Assembly (NCBI RefSeq): GCF_900604955.1
Contig: NZ_UWPE01000002.1
Span: forward strand, 302,029 to 366,028
Origin: Neoactinobaculum massilliense
GTDB taxonomy: Bacteria; Actinomycetota; Actinomycetes; Actinomycetales; Actinomycetaceae
Direction: 5' to 3'
Length of the DNA stretch: 64,000 nucleotides
Shown piece by piece: positions 37,399 through 45,345 of the stretch. A program made the position numbers and the translations under genes. Positions within the stretch are counted from its first letter, which is position 1. Each line of letters opens with the position of its first letter. The notes below the pieces were generated by a model. The model had not been told where the DNA came from and searched no databases. It saw nothing but the letters and a program-made list of their open reading frames with translations.

Positions 37399-39235
37399 CG
37401 CAGCAGGCGCACACAGGCTAAACGCGCACGCACCGGGGAAAGAGCGGCGGGCGACGGCGACGACAAGTACGGCCCCCGCGACGTCGCTCACTCCGCGCCC
37501 ATACCTGGTACCCCGGAGTCCGCTCGCGTGGTGCCTGGGGGTGGCGGCGACGGTGCTGTACGTGGCGTTTTCGCTCTACCAGTGGGGGCTGTATTCGGCG
37601 CCCAGCTGGGACCTGGGTATTTTCACGCAGCTGCTGGACCGCTACGCGCATTTCCAGGCGCCGATCGTGAACATTAAGGGACCCGGCTTCAACCTGTGGG
37701 GCGATCATTTCCACCCGCTCCTCGCCGTGCTCACGCCGATTTTCGCGCTTGCACCCTCCGGCCTCACCCTGCTCATCACGCAGGACGTCCTATTCGGCCT
37801 GTCCGTGGTACCCATCGCGGACTATGCGCGCCGCAAGCTGGGCACGTGGCCGGCGGTACTGATTGGAGCGGGCGCGGGCCTGGGTTGGGGGCTCACGTCG
37901 GCCGTTGCCGCGCAATTCCACGAGATCGCCCTCGCCGTGCCGCTGCTCGCGTTCGGCCTCATGCACCTGCTGGATGGGCATCGCCGTACCGCCGCCGTGG
38001 AGCTGGGACTGCTGGTGTTCGTCAAGGAGGACCTGGGACTCACCGTCGCGGCAATCGGGGGCGCGGCGATTCTGGAGGCGTGGCTGCGGGTTGGCCGTCG
38101 GGCGCGGGGAGATACGGCTGGCGGAAGTGCGTTCGCCGGCAGCACGCTCGCCGGAAGTGCGCGCAGCGGAAGTGCGCACGTCAGTAACAATCGCGTCAGC
38201 AACGCGAACGCCAGCAACACGCGCGCCAAGAATGCGTCCACCGGGCACCCTGCCGGGAACCCCGTCCGCTCGGCCTGGCGCCGCATTGTCACGGCGCTCG
38301 ACAGCCGCCTGGGTATTTTCGGCCTCCGCCTGATCCTCTGGGGCATCGTGTGGTTCGCCCTCACAATTCTGGTTATCCTGCCGGCGTTCAACGTGGGCGG
38401 GCAGTGGGATTACACGGGGCGGCTCGGCTCCGTAGCGGGCCAGCCGGAGTACGGATTCTTCGCCCCGTCCGAAAAGCTGCTCACCCTCGTATACCTGTTG
38501 GCCGCGCTCGGCGTGGTGGGATTGCGCAGCCCGCTTGCCCTCGCTCTCATCCCCACCATGCTGTGGCGCTTCGCCGGCAACGTGTCCGCCTACTGGGGCA
38601 TCCAGTGGCACTATTCGGCTGTGCTGGTGCCGATCTCGGCCCTCGCCCTGGTCGACGGCGCCATGCGTACCGCGCGGGCTCTGGAAGCTAGGCGGCTACG
38701 GCGGGCGACACGGGCCAACGCCCCCGCTTCCACCGCCGCACGAGTCACGCAGACGGCCGGTGCCCCATCGGCTTCCGGGACCGGCACTCCCACTACCGCA
38801 GCTGGGGGCGCGGGGCGGGCGGCGTCGTCGTACCGACCTCACCGCGCCCAGGCGGCGTGCGCATCCCTCGCGGCGACCGTTGCACTGGTGGGCGCGGTGG
38901 TCGGAACGTCGCAGAATACGCTGGGGCAGTGGGCGCGCGGCTACAGCACGACGCTGAGCGCCGAGCAGCGCAGCGCGGCAGGCGAGCTGCTGGCCAAGGT
39001 GGGGACGGGCAAGTCTATTGCTGCGGATATCTACCTCATGGCGTACCTGGTGCCCGGCAACACCGTGTACTGGACCGGTAATTCGCAGGGCACGCGGGTG
39101 GTGAGCGCGGTTGCGTTCGGGCCGCAGTCGCTCATGAGTGGCGACGGCGCCGCAAACTGGGCCGCCACGAACTATGGCGGCACCTGGCATGTGGCCTATA
39201 ACGACGAGGGGTACGTGCTAGTCGAGCGGGACTAG
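37385..39235 (+). CDS. DUF2079 polytopic membrane protein (second of pair)
   Basis: A 616-residue paralogue of the previous gene; SWDLGIFTQLLDRYAHFQAPIVNIKGPGFNLWGDHFHP matches almost residue for residue. The GTG at 37385 overlaps the previous gene's stop codon and is taken as the start; ATG 37370 is possible. Two low-complexity insertions, one Ser/Asn/Gly-rich (encoded about 38115-38250) and one Ala/Thr-rich (about 38690-38830), interrupt the otherwise conserved helices, probably in external or internal loops. The pair comes from tandem duplication and may form a heterodimer. Confidence 0.78.
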   Translation: MTEHNAAGAHRLNAHAPGKERRATATTSTAPATSLTPRPYLVPRSPLAWCLGVAATVLYVAFSLYQWGLYSAPSWDLGIFTQLLDRYAHFQAPIVNIKGPGFNLWGDHFHPLLAVLTPIFALAPSGLTLLITQDVLFGLSVVPIADYARRKLGTWPAVLIGAGAGLGWGLTSAVAAQFHEIALAVPLLAFGLMHLLDGHRRTAAVELGLLVFVKEDLGLTVAAIGGAAILEAWLRVGRRARGDTAGGSAFAGSTLAGSARSGSAHVSNNRVSNANASNTRAKNASTGHPAGNPVRSAWRRIVTALDSRLGIFGLRLILWGIVWFALTILVILPAFNVGGQWDYTGRLGSVAGQPEYGFFAPSEKLLTLVYLLAALGVVGLRSPLALALIPTMLWRFAGNVSAYWGIQWHYSAVLVPISALALVDGAMRTARALEARRLRRATRANAPASTAARVTQTAGAPSASGTGTPTTAAGGAGRAASSYRPHRAQAACASLAATVALVGAVVGTSQNTLGQWARGYSTTLSAEQRSAAGELLAKVGTGKSIAADIYLMAYLVPGNTVYWTGNSQGTRVVSAVAFGPQSLMSGDGAANWAATNYGGTWHVAYNDEGYVLVERD

Positions 39236-39525
39236 GGGTACGTGGACTAGGAGGCGCGGACTAGCACGCCCGCTGGCCGTGCTGTTTGAGCCGAGAGGTA
39301 AGGCCCCACCGGCCATTACGCACGTGGTAATACCGGGCGGCCAGCCTAGTGGCTGGGCTCGTTGGGCCGACCAACCGGCCTGCCTATGGGCCAGGGCCAG
39401 AACCGTCAGAACTATTAACCGGGATCCATCCGGGCCATCGCTCAGATGCCGGACCGGCACGTTCGCACCGCACCCACCACCTGCCCCACACGGAGCCACG
39501 TCAACCACACAAGTCACCCGCACAT

Positions 39526-39563
39526 AAAAATGGTGGCCAGGGATCCACGCTTCCCTGGCCACC
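39526..39563 (-). terminator. Terminator for leftward transcription
   Basis: GGTGGCCAGGGA (39532-39543) pairs with TCCCTGGCCACC (39552-39563) around an 8-base loop; read leftward it is followed by ATTTTTATG. The nearest leftward gene is the transporter at 40166-41734, over 600 bp away, so an untranslated or small RNA may end here. Confidence 0.7.
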
Positions 39564-39783
39564 CACCGCGCCGCGAGAACTTTCCCGAAGGATGTCTCAA
39601 GCATTGCGGCTATTCATTTATTGTGAGGAGGCAATCCATCACTGAGCAGGGCCGGGTCCACGCTCCCGGTTGTCCCCCGCTGACAACAGATATATAAGCA
39701 ACCCAGGCTGGAGAATCCACCCGCACAACCTGGGAAATCCTTGGGAATTGATTTCGGTTGCATAACGACGCATCCGAACCACT

Positions 39784-39865
39784 ACGACGGATTGAAGGTG
39801 GTTAGTGCAGATTTACGGTGTATAAAACACCTGCGAAGTGCACTAACCACCTTCAAACCGGGGCT
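39784..39865. repeat. 82-base nested palindrome, copy 1
   Basis: Outer arms TTGAAGGTGGTTAGTGCA (39792-39809) and its exact complement (39839-39856) form an 18-bp stem. The 29-base interior holds an inner hairpin GGTGT-ATAAA-ACACC. It matches copy 2 at all but two positions. Confidence 0.9.
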
Positions 39866-40037
39866 GAACCAAAAACAAGGCCGGGCCCAGGTCGGGGCTG
39901 GCCAAAACCGAGACCTGGCCAAAAAGAGAGCCGGACAGGGCAAGGGCGAGTAAAAACGAGGCAGGGCAGGGTGTACCGAGACTAAACCCCCACCTAGGCC
40001 CGCCCCACCATAAATCCCGTTCCAACTGGCCGCCCCC

Positions 40038-40119
40038 ACGACGGATTGAAGGTGGTTAGTGCAGATTTACGGTGTATAGAACACCCGCGAAGTGCACTAA
40101 CCACCTTCAAACCGGGGCT
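40038..40119. repeat. 82-base nested palindrome, copy 2
   Basis: Same element in the same orientation, with outer arms at 40046-40063 and 40093-40110 and inner hairpin GGTGT-ATAGA-ACACC. Both differences from copy 1 lie inside the interior and leave both stems intact. Confidence 0.9.
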
Positions 40120-40165
40120 AGCGCCGCCCAGCCCCAACTCCTCGCCGCCCAGCCGCAGCGCGGCT

Positions 40166-41734
40166 TTACGAAACCATCACCGTCACCAGGACGATCTTCA
40201 CAACGATGCCCACGGCAAACAGCACGGCGTAACCCGTTTCTACGCGCTCATCGGCGGTGCGGGAGGTGGCGTAGCTGAGAATGGCTGGCTGCCCAACCAA
40301 ACCCGCAAATGCGCCCACCACGCGCTGGTTCGACAGGCCGATTAAGCGCCCGCCCACCAAGAACAGCAGCGCGCAAGCCAGCACCACGATGGCGGCCAAC
40401 CCGGCGATCTTCCCGCCGTCGGCAGTGAAAGCCGAGGAGGCAAAGGCCGGCCCGGAGGCAAGGCCCACCGCGGCCAGGAACAGCAGCAGGCCGAGCTGGC
40501 GGATGGTGAGATTCGCGGCCAGCGGGATATCCCAGTGGAAGCGGCCGGTGCGGTGAATGGCGCCCAGGAACATGCCCGCAATGAGCGGGCCCGCCGCCGT
40601 TCCCAGCGAGAACGTGCCGCCACCGATCATGGGGATCGGGATGAGCCCAAGCAGCAACCCGAGCGTCATTCCCAGACCCACGGACAGCGCGTCCACCTGG
40701 CTGATGCGCTTCTCAGAATTGCCGAAGTAGCGGGCGGCCGCGCGCATCTGCTCCTTGGGCAGTACGGCCAGGAGGCGATCGCCGGGCTGGAGCACCAGAT
40801 CATCAGTGGCCAGAATGTCCAGATCCCCGCGCTGCACGCGCGTGATACGGCCGTGGAAGCGCGGACCGATCTTCAGTTCGCTCACGGTGGAACCGGCCAG
40901 ATCCGGGTTCGAGAGCACAAAGCGGCGGTAGTCCACCTCGGCGCGGAAATCCGTCAGTTCCCGTTCCGACCGGCGCCCGAGCGCCTCCTCCGCCTCACGC
41001 ACGGCGGCCTCCGGCCCCACAATGAGGATTTCGTCGCCCGCTTCCAGCACGTCCGAAGGCTTCGCCACCGTAGTAGTTTCCCCATGCTTGAGGTACGACG
41101 CCGTCACCACACCCGCGTCCCACCCCGGCAGGGAGACCACTCTCATCGGGTTCTCCACCACCACGGAGGCGGCACCCACACCGGCACCGGCCTGCGATGG
41201 CGTATCGCGGCGAGCCGGCCACTCGTGTCCGATCACCAGCGCCACGATGATGATCGCAATAATCACGCCCACCGGATAGCCGATGGCGTAGCCGACCGGT
41301 ACCCACGGGTCTCCGCCGGAAGCATCCTGCGCAGCCTGCAGCGCGGGGGTGGTGGTGAGGGATCCCGCGTACATGCCGGCGATGGCGGGCTTGGTGACAC
41401 CCATTGACTGGCCCAGCGCCGTCACGCTCCCGGCCACGGCCGTGAGCACCACCGCGCCGAGTACCATGAGCGGCCACTGGGTGCGCAGATCGCGCACAAA
41501 CGTGGAGCCCGCCACCAGGCCCACCGTGTACACGAACAGCGCGAGCCCCAGCGTTTGCACCACGCCCAGCGACGCCCCAATTTTGGGATCTAACGCGCCC
41601 ACGGCCAACCCCACGAAAAGGGCGCCCGCCGCACCGAAGCGCAGCGGACCAAATTTGATCTGGCCAAATGCGGCGCCCGCAGCCAGCACCAGCATGATGG
41701 CAAGAAGGGGATTACTAACAAGAATCTGGATCAT
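40166..41734 (-). CDS. AspT/YidE-type (AAE family) transporter with two TrkA-C domains
   Basis: A 522-residue membrane transporter related to the aspartate:alanine exchanger AspT and to YidE/YbjL. The N-terminal helical half contains LFVYTVGLVAGSTFVRDL and GMYAGSLTTTPALQAAQDAS. Two cytosolic RCK/TrkA-C domains lie in the middle (DEILIVGPEAAVREAEEALG and VLQPGDRLLAVLPKEQMRAAARYFG). The C-terminal half repeats the fold, with LLFLAAVGLASGPAF and GLVGQPAILSYATSRT. The start at 41734 follows GGAG. The substrate is probably a dicarboxylate or amino acid. The nearest leftward terminator is far downstream. Confidence 0.88.
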   Translation of the reverse strand: MIQILVSNPLLAIMLVLAAGAAFGQIKFGPLRFGAAGALFVGLAVGALDPKIGASLGVVQTLGLALFVYTVGLVAGSTFVRDLRTQWPLMVLGAVVLTAVAGSVTALGQSMGVTKPAIAGMYAGSLTTTPALQAAQDASGGDPWVPVGYAIGYPVGVIIAIIIVALVIGHEWPARRDTPSQAGAGVGAASVVVENPMRVVSLPGWDAGVVTASYLKHGETTTVAKPSDVLEAGDEILIVGPEAAVREAEEALGRRSERELTDFRAEVDYRRFVLSNPDLAGSTVSELKIGPRFHGRITRVQRGDLDILATDDLVLQPGDRLLAVLPKEQMRAAARYFGNSEKRISQVDALSVGLGMTLGLLLGLIPIPMIGGGTFSLGTAAGPLIAGMFLGAIHRTGRFHWDIPLAANLTIRQLGLLLFLAAVGLASGPAFASSAFTADGGKIAGLAAIVVLACALLFLVGGRLIGLSNQRVVGAFAGLVGQPAILSYATSRTADERVETGYAVLFAVGIVVKIVLVTVMVS

Positions 41735-41927
41735 GAGTGCTCCATGTTCAACGGATGGCGCGCGCGGCTGGCGTGACAAACCGGGCGCTTACGCGGTATT
41801 TCAATACTATCCGGCGACGCCGACACACGCGGCCCGTTGCGGGATGGTACACACGGGGTCACGGAGCAAAACTGGCGCGGTTGCATTCGGGTGCCGGTAT
41901 CCCCGAGTTTTCCCAGGGGCACCCCAT

Positions 41928-41933
41928 TAGACT
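41928..41933 (+). promoter_or_regulatory. -10-like hexamer for the fluoride channel pair
   Basis: TAGACT lies 7 bases before GTG 41941 with no ribosome site, which fits leaderless transcription. No fluoride riboswitch fold was found upstream. Confidence 0.45.
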
Positions 41934-41940
41934 GTGCCGC

Positions 41941-42495
41941 GTGAAACCTCTGTACCGAGACCCGCGCGGCCTCCTGCTGGTGGCCATCGGCGGCGCCGCC
42001 GGAACGGGAGTCCGAGAACTCTGCGCCACCCTCATGGCCCCGGGCAATCTAGCCGCTCATCCCGCCGCAGCCGTGCTGGGCAGTTTCACGGCCACCGTAC
42101 TAGTGAATCTGGCGGGTGCATTTCTGCTGGGTCTCGTCACGGGACTCACCGCGCGCACCGGTGCGCGCGGTGGGCGCCAGAAGCTCCTCCTGGGCACGGG
42201 ATTCTGCGGCGGTTTCACCACCTATTCCACGTTCATTCTGCAAGCCACCCTCGGGTACCTGCTGGCCGATTTTCTCCCCGTCATGCTCTACACGCTCGCG
42301 ATGTTCGTGGCCGGACTGGGTGCGGCCGGTTTCGGCCTGTGGCTCGGGGAGCGTCAGCACCACACGGAAGGGCGGCCCGTCTCGTCACGACGTCGTAGCC
42401 GCCAGCAGCATCGCACCGCGCGCGCACTTCGCTTCAACCATTCCAAGCGGGCGGGTCGCAGCTCCCAGCACAAGAAGAAGGGGGCCGCGAAATGA
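41941..42495 (+). CDS. crcB: Fluoride channel subunit CrcB/Fluc, first of pair
   Basis: A 184-residue four-helix protein that exports fluoride as a dual-topology dimer. Motifs are LLLVAIGGAAGTGVRE, VLVNLAGAFLLGL (pore Asn) and GTGFCGGFTTYSTF (Phe box and central sodium site). A basic tail of about 50 residues (RRRSRQQHR through HKKKGAAK) follows the core of about 130 and is unusual. The GTG start at 41941 begins the conserved fold. It overlaps the second subunit gene by ATGA, as expected for obligate heterodimers. Confidence 0.88.
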   Translation: MKPLYRDPRGLLLVAIGGAAGTGVRELCATLMAPGNLAAHPAAAVLGSFTATVLVNLAGAFLLGLVTGLTARTGARGGRQKLLLGTGFCGGFTTYSTFILQATLGYLLADFLPVMLYTLAMFVAGLGAAGFGLWLGERQHHTEGRPVSSRRRSRQQHRTARALRFNHSKRAGRSSQHKKKGAAK

Positions 42496-42953
42496 CGTGG
42501 TTGTGGGTAGCGCTCGCGGGCGGGCTCGGCGCCGCACTGCGCGGCGTGGTGGATTCGGGAATAACGGCGCTGCAGCAGCGCAGGGCGGAACGAAAGCAGT
42601 CCGGCCACAGCGGTAAGGCGGCAAAACAAGCATCCAAGAAGGCGGGGCAGAACGCACTGAAAGCTCGCGCGAAAAGGCCGCTTCCCCTGGGAATTGCGAC
42701 GGTCAACGTGCTTGGCGCACTACTCATGGGCCTGGCATTCGGGTACTTCGCGCAGGTGGGGAGCGGCATTTACGCCGTGTTAACCACCGGGTTCCTGGGC
42801 GGATTCACCACATTTTCCACGGCCATGCTGGACGTGGTGCAGCTGCATAGGCAGCGCCGGCCGGCGGCGACAGTGGGCATGCTGGTGGGCACGTTTGCGC
42901 TGGCGGTGGTGGCGCTGCTGCTCGGCGCCCTGGCGGGCGCGGCGCTGCGGTAG
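42492..42953 (+). CDS. crcB: Fluoride channel subunit CrcB/Fluc, second of pair
   Basis: A 153-residue partner subunit. WLWVALAGGLGAALRGVVD, GIATVNVLGALLMGLAFG (pore Asn) and TTGFLGGFTTFSTAMLD are the family motifs. Between helices 1 and 2 it carries a basic insertion of about 35 residues (KQSGHSGKAAKQASKKAGQ) not typical of the family, echoing the basic tail of the first subunit. The two presumably insert in opposite topologies. Confidence 0.88.
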   Translation: MTWLWVALAGGLGAALRGVVDSGITALQQRRAERKQSGHSGKAAKQASKKAGQNALKARAKRPLPLGIATVNVLGALLMGLAFGYFAQVGSGIYAVLTTGFLGGFTTFSTAMLDVVQLHRQRRPAATVGMLVGTFALAVVALLLGALAGAALR

Positions 42954-43040
42954 GCAGGATCGCGCCGCGGCGTCGTACTAAACCCTCCACCACATGTGAC
43001 GCCGGGACTGTCCAGGCCGTGCACTACTACCGCCGCTACC

Positions 43041-43925
43041 TCAAACCTCCGAAACAATCCTCTGAATCTCTTCAAGATCCGCTCGCGACAGAGGTACACA
43101 GGGCTCGCTCGTGGCGGCACTCATCGACGTGCCCCGCGCGTTGACGCCCGCCTTAATTGTTTGAACGAAAAGATCGCCCACCTGGTAGATGCGCATCAAA
43201 CGCGAAACGTGCCCCGCATCCTTATGCACCGTGGCGAAATCACCCGCATCCCAGGCGGTGTTCAACTCAACAAAGAGTTCGGGTGCAATATTCGTTAACC
43301 CTGAGATAATACCCGCGCCGCCAGCAATTCTGTTCGGTACGTAGTACTCATCGAAGCCGGAGAATACGGCAAAGTCATCGCGCACTGCCCCGGCGGCCTC
43401 AATGACCTCACGGGTATGGCTAATCGTATCGACCGTGTCCTTCATGCCGATTATCTGCGGGAAGGCCTCGGCAAGCCTCTGCACCAGGGACGCCCCGAGA
43501 TCGGATCCGGTACGCGCCGGGAAGTTGTACAGCACTACCGGGAGCTCTGACTCCGCTACAACCCGGCCGAAATAGCGGAATGCAGCCTCATCGCTGGGTC
43601 CAAAATAGTAGGGCGAAATCACCACCGCGCCGTCCGCACCGGCGCGCGCCGCGTACTGTCCCAATTTAACCGTGTCGCTGAGCCGGGTAGAACCGGTACC
43701 GACAAGAAGCTGAGTCCGGTGCGAAATACGCTCGACAGCAAAATCAATTGCCTCCTCCTTTTGCGCTCTTGAGAAAGCGTAGAATTCTCCGATACTCCCA
43801 AAAATAAGAATGCCGGTGATACCTGCAGTAACAAGGTGGTCAATATGCGGCCCCCAGGCATCAAAGTCAATGGAACCATCGGACCGAAGCGGGGTGACGC
43901 TGGGGGTATATATGCCGCTTTGCAT
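43041..43925 (-). CDS. DapA-family aldolase, likely 2-keto-3-deoxy-L-fuconate aldolase
   Basis: A 294-residue class I aldolase of the DapA/NanA superfamily. GSIGEFYAFSRAQKEE holds the substrate-carboxylate loop, LYNFPARTG the catalytic Tyr and GMKDTVDTISH the Schiff-base Lys. Position at the end of an L-fucose oxidation operon suggests cleavage of 2-keto-3-deoxy-L-fuconate to pyruvate and L-lactaldehyde, as proposed for the bifidobacterial counterpart. N-acetylneuraminate lyase was considered because of the sialidase gene but is less likely, since no other sialic acid genes are present. AAAGGAAA precedes the ATG. Confidence 0.8.
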   Translation of the reverse strand: MQSGIYTPSVTPLRSDGSIDFDAWGPHIDHLVTAGITGILIFGSIGEFYAFSRAQKEEAIDFAVERISHRTQLLVGTGSTRLSDTVKLGQYAARAGADGAVVISPYYFGPSDEAAFRYFGRVVAESELPVVLYNFPARTGSDLGASLVQRLAEAFPQIIGMKDTVDTISHTREVIEAAGAVRDDFAVFSGFDEYYVPNRIAGGAGIISGLTNIAPELFVELNTAWDAGDFATVHKDAGHVSRLMRIYQVGDLFVQTIKAGVNARGTSMSAATSEPCVPLSRADLEEIQRIVSEV

Positions 43926-44035
43926 TTTTGTTTCCTTTCAATATGCGACTCATTCCGACCGAGTGCACAGCGTGATACACCACTCCCGGCCCACCGGAAC
44001 GGAAAAGCGGGGTGCTCGGCGCGTGTGCCGGGCCC

Positions 44036-44482
44036 TCATACGCTTGAACTGACAACCCCCTTCCGCAAAATGACATTTGCGTACTGCGCCGTCTCACCCG
44101 TAGCAATGACGCAATACGCGTTTGCCGCCTCGCGATAGAACTCAAACCGCTCGAGGAAGCCGATGGCCGCATCCCCGCGGGGATCGTGCTCCCGTATGAG
44201 TTCCCTATAGTCATCCCAAATCGGGGTCTCTACCTGGTCGCCGGGTACCACATCCATCAGTTTCACCGGGGTGCGGTCATACGTATCAATCGGCACCAAC
44301 GCCAGTACGGCTTTGAGAACGTCCGCCCCTCCCCGTCCATCCAGGCGAATGACGTGCGCATGGCGCCCTACCGACGCCGCGGGAAAGTTCCCGTCAGCAA
44401 TCACGAGGGTGTCCCCGTGCCCCATTTCGTCCAGAACCTTAAGCAGCTCGGGAGAAATAAGCGGAGGAATTCCTAGTAGCAT
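44036..44482 (-). CDS. fucU: L-fucose mutarotase (FucU/RbsD family)
   Basis: A 148-residue cytosolic mutarotase that interconverts alpha and beta L-fucose. The start MLLGIPPLISPELLKVLDEMGHGDTLVIADGNFPA is a classic FucU N-terminus with the catalytic His, and the C-terminal YREAANAYCVIATGE holds the conserved Tyr. GGAAGGAG precedes the ATG at 44482, which overlaps the lactonase gene by 10 bases. Confidence 0.92.
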   Translation of the reverse strand: MLLGIPPLISPELLKVLDEMGHGDTLVIADGNFPAASVGRHAHVIRLDGRGGADVLKAVLALVPIDTYDRTPVKLMDVVPGDQVETPIWDDYRELIREHDPRGDAAIGFLERFEFYREAANAYCVIATGETAQYANVILRKGVVSSSV

Positions 44483-45312
44483 GATTGCTCCTTCCGGCGT
44501 GGACGTTGCGCAGGCTTGACCGCCGGTAGTGCCGGGACCCGCACGCCGTATGCACGCAATGCGTTTTGTGAAAACACCAGCGGGTCATCCCCAAAAACGG
44601 ATCTCACGCGGCGCAGGTGGCTTTCAAGGCTGCCCGTTACATTCACCATCGGGAAGTTTGAAGCGAACATAATGCGCCGGGGCGAAAACACGTCCGACAC
44701 AAATTTTGCCGTTTCAAGGTCTATTGGATTGTCACCCGAAATCTTCACGTAGAGATTCGGCAATTCGGATAGGCCCTGCAGTGCGTACCGCCCCCTCCGC
44801 GTCAGGTGAGATACGTTGCCCATATGATTGAGGATCACCGTCTCCTGAGGCACTTTCTCCAAGAGGCCGAGGACAGCCGGGAGATCCTCCTCCCTATTAA
44901 CCACCTCGAATGGCAGCTGCCGGTCCGCTAGAACTTCAAGCCCCGCAAGAAACAGCGGATCTTGAATGCGAGCTCGCTGTATTTCATTTGAATGAAGCGG
45001 CTCCCGGATGGCCGTGGCCAGCACGGGAATTCTCATATACGGGCTTACCCTGCTCCGCAGCGTCCGCCCGATAATGAGCGGCGAATCGTTCTCGTACAGG
45101 AGCCGATCCTCTTGTTCAGGATCCGTTTCATCCACCTCAACGTAAATGGCTCCATCGAGATGCACACCGGGAATACTGGCAAATTCGCGCTCTAGCTCAT
45201 CTATCCCAATGGGCCGGTTCACGGCCGGGACCGCATCCAGCCACGGCATTCGCTGAACCCTGGGATCCCAAATATGGACATGCGAATCAATAATATGCAG
45301 GGTTGGCATCAT
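44473..45312 (-). CDS. L-fuconolactonase (amidohydrolase family 2)
   Basis: A 279-residue metal-dependent lactonase of the amidohydrolase superfamily. The first metal motif is IDSHVHIWDP near residue 8, the central His lies in VILNHMGNV, and FASNFPM replaces the usual FGSDFP near the C-terminus. The product of fucose dehydrogenase, L-fucono-1,5-lactone, is the likely substrate. It sits between the dehydrogenase and mutarotase genes. The Asp-to-Asn change in FASNFP is seen in some lactonases but deserves a check. Confidence 0.82.
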   Translation of the reverse strand: MMPTLHIIDSHVHIWDPRVQRMPWLDAVPAVNRPIGIDELEREFASIPGVHLDGAIYVEVDETDPEQEDRLLYENDSPLIIGRTLRSRVSPYMRIPVLATAIREPLHSNEIQRARIQDPLFLAGLEVLADRQLPFEVVNREEDLPAVLGLLEKVPQETVILNHMGNVSHLTRRGRYALQGLSELPNLYVKISGDNPIDLETAKFVSDVFSPRRIMFASNFPMVNVTGSLESHLRRVRSVFGDDPLVFSQNALRAYGVRVPALPAVKPAQRPRRKEQSCY

Positions 45313-45345
45313 TTCACCGCATTCTTCGCAGCACCACGGCAGCCA

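Larger units (their letters stand above)
39236..40165. other. 930-bp gene-free region with palindromic repeats
   Basis: No believable gene. It contains a 12-bp-stem terminator oriented for leftward transcription (39526-39563) and two copies of an 82-base nested palindrome (39784-39865, 40038-40119) flanking a purine-rich spacer of about 170 bp. There is no transposase and there are no target-site duplications that I can confirm. Confidence 0.7.

Noticed and set aside
39279..39697. Small plus-strand frames in the gene-free region
   Set aside because: They overlap a terminator hairpin, have no ribosome sites and no recognisable protein features.
39784..40119. The palindrome pair as ends of an insertion sequence
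   Set aside because: The copies are in direct orientation, each is palindromic by itself, and the 172-bp interior encodes nothing resembling a transposase.
41780..41940. Fluoride riboswitch upstream of the channel pair
   Set aside because: The conserved fluoride aptamer pattern is not visible, and the -10 hexamer 7 bases from the start leaves no room for a leader.
43041..43925. N-acetylneuraminate lyase assignment for the DapA-like gene
   Set aside because: The sialidase makes this tempting, but the gene lies in a fucose oxidation operon that needs an aldolase, and no other sialic acid catabolic gene is present.
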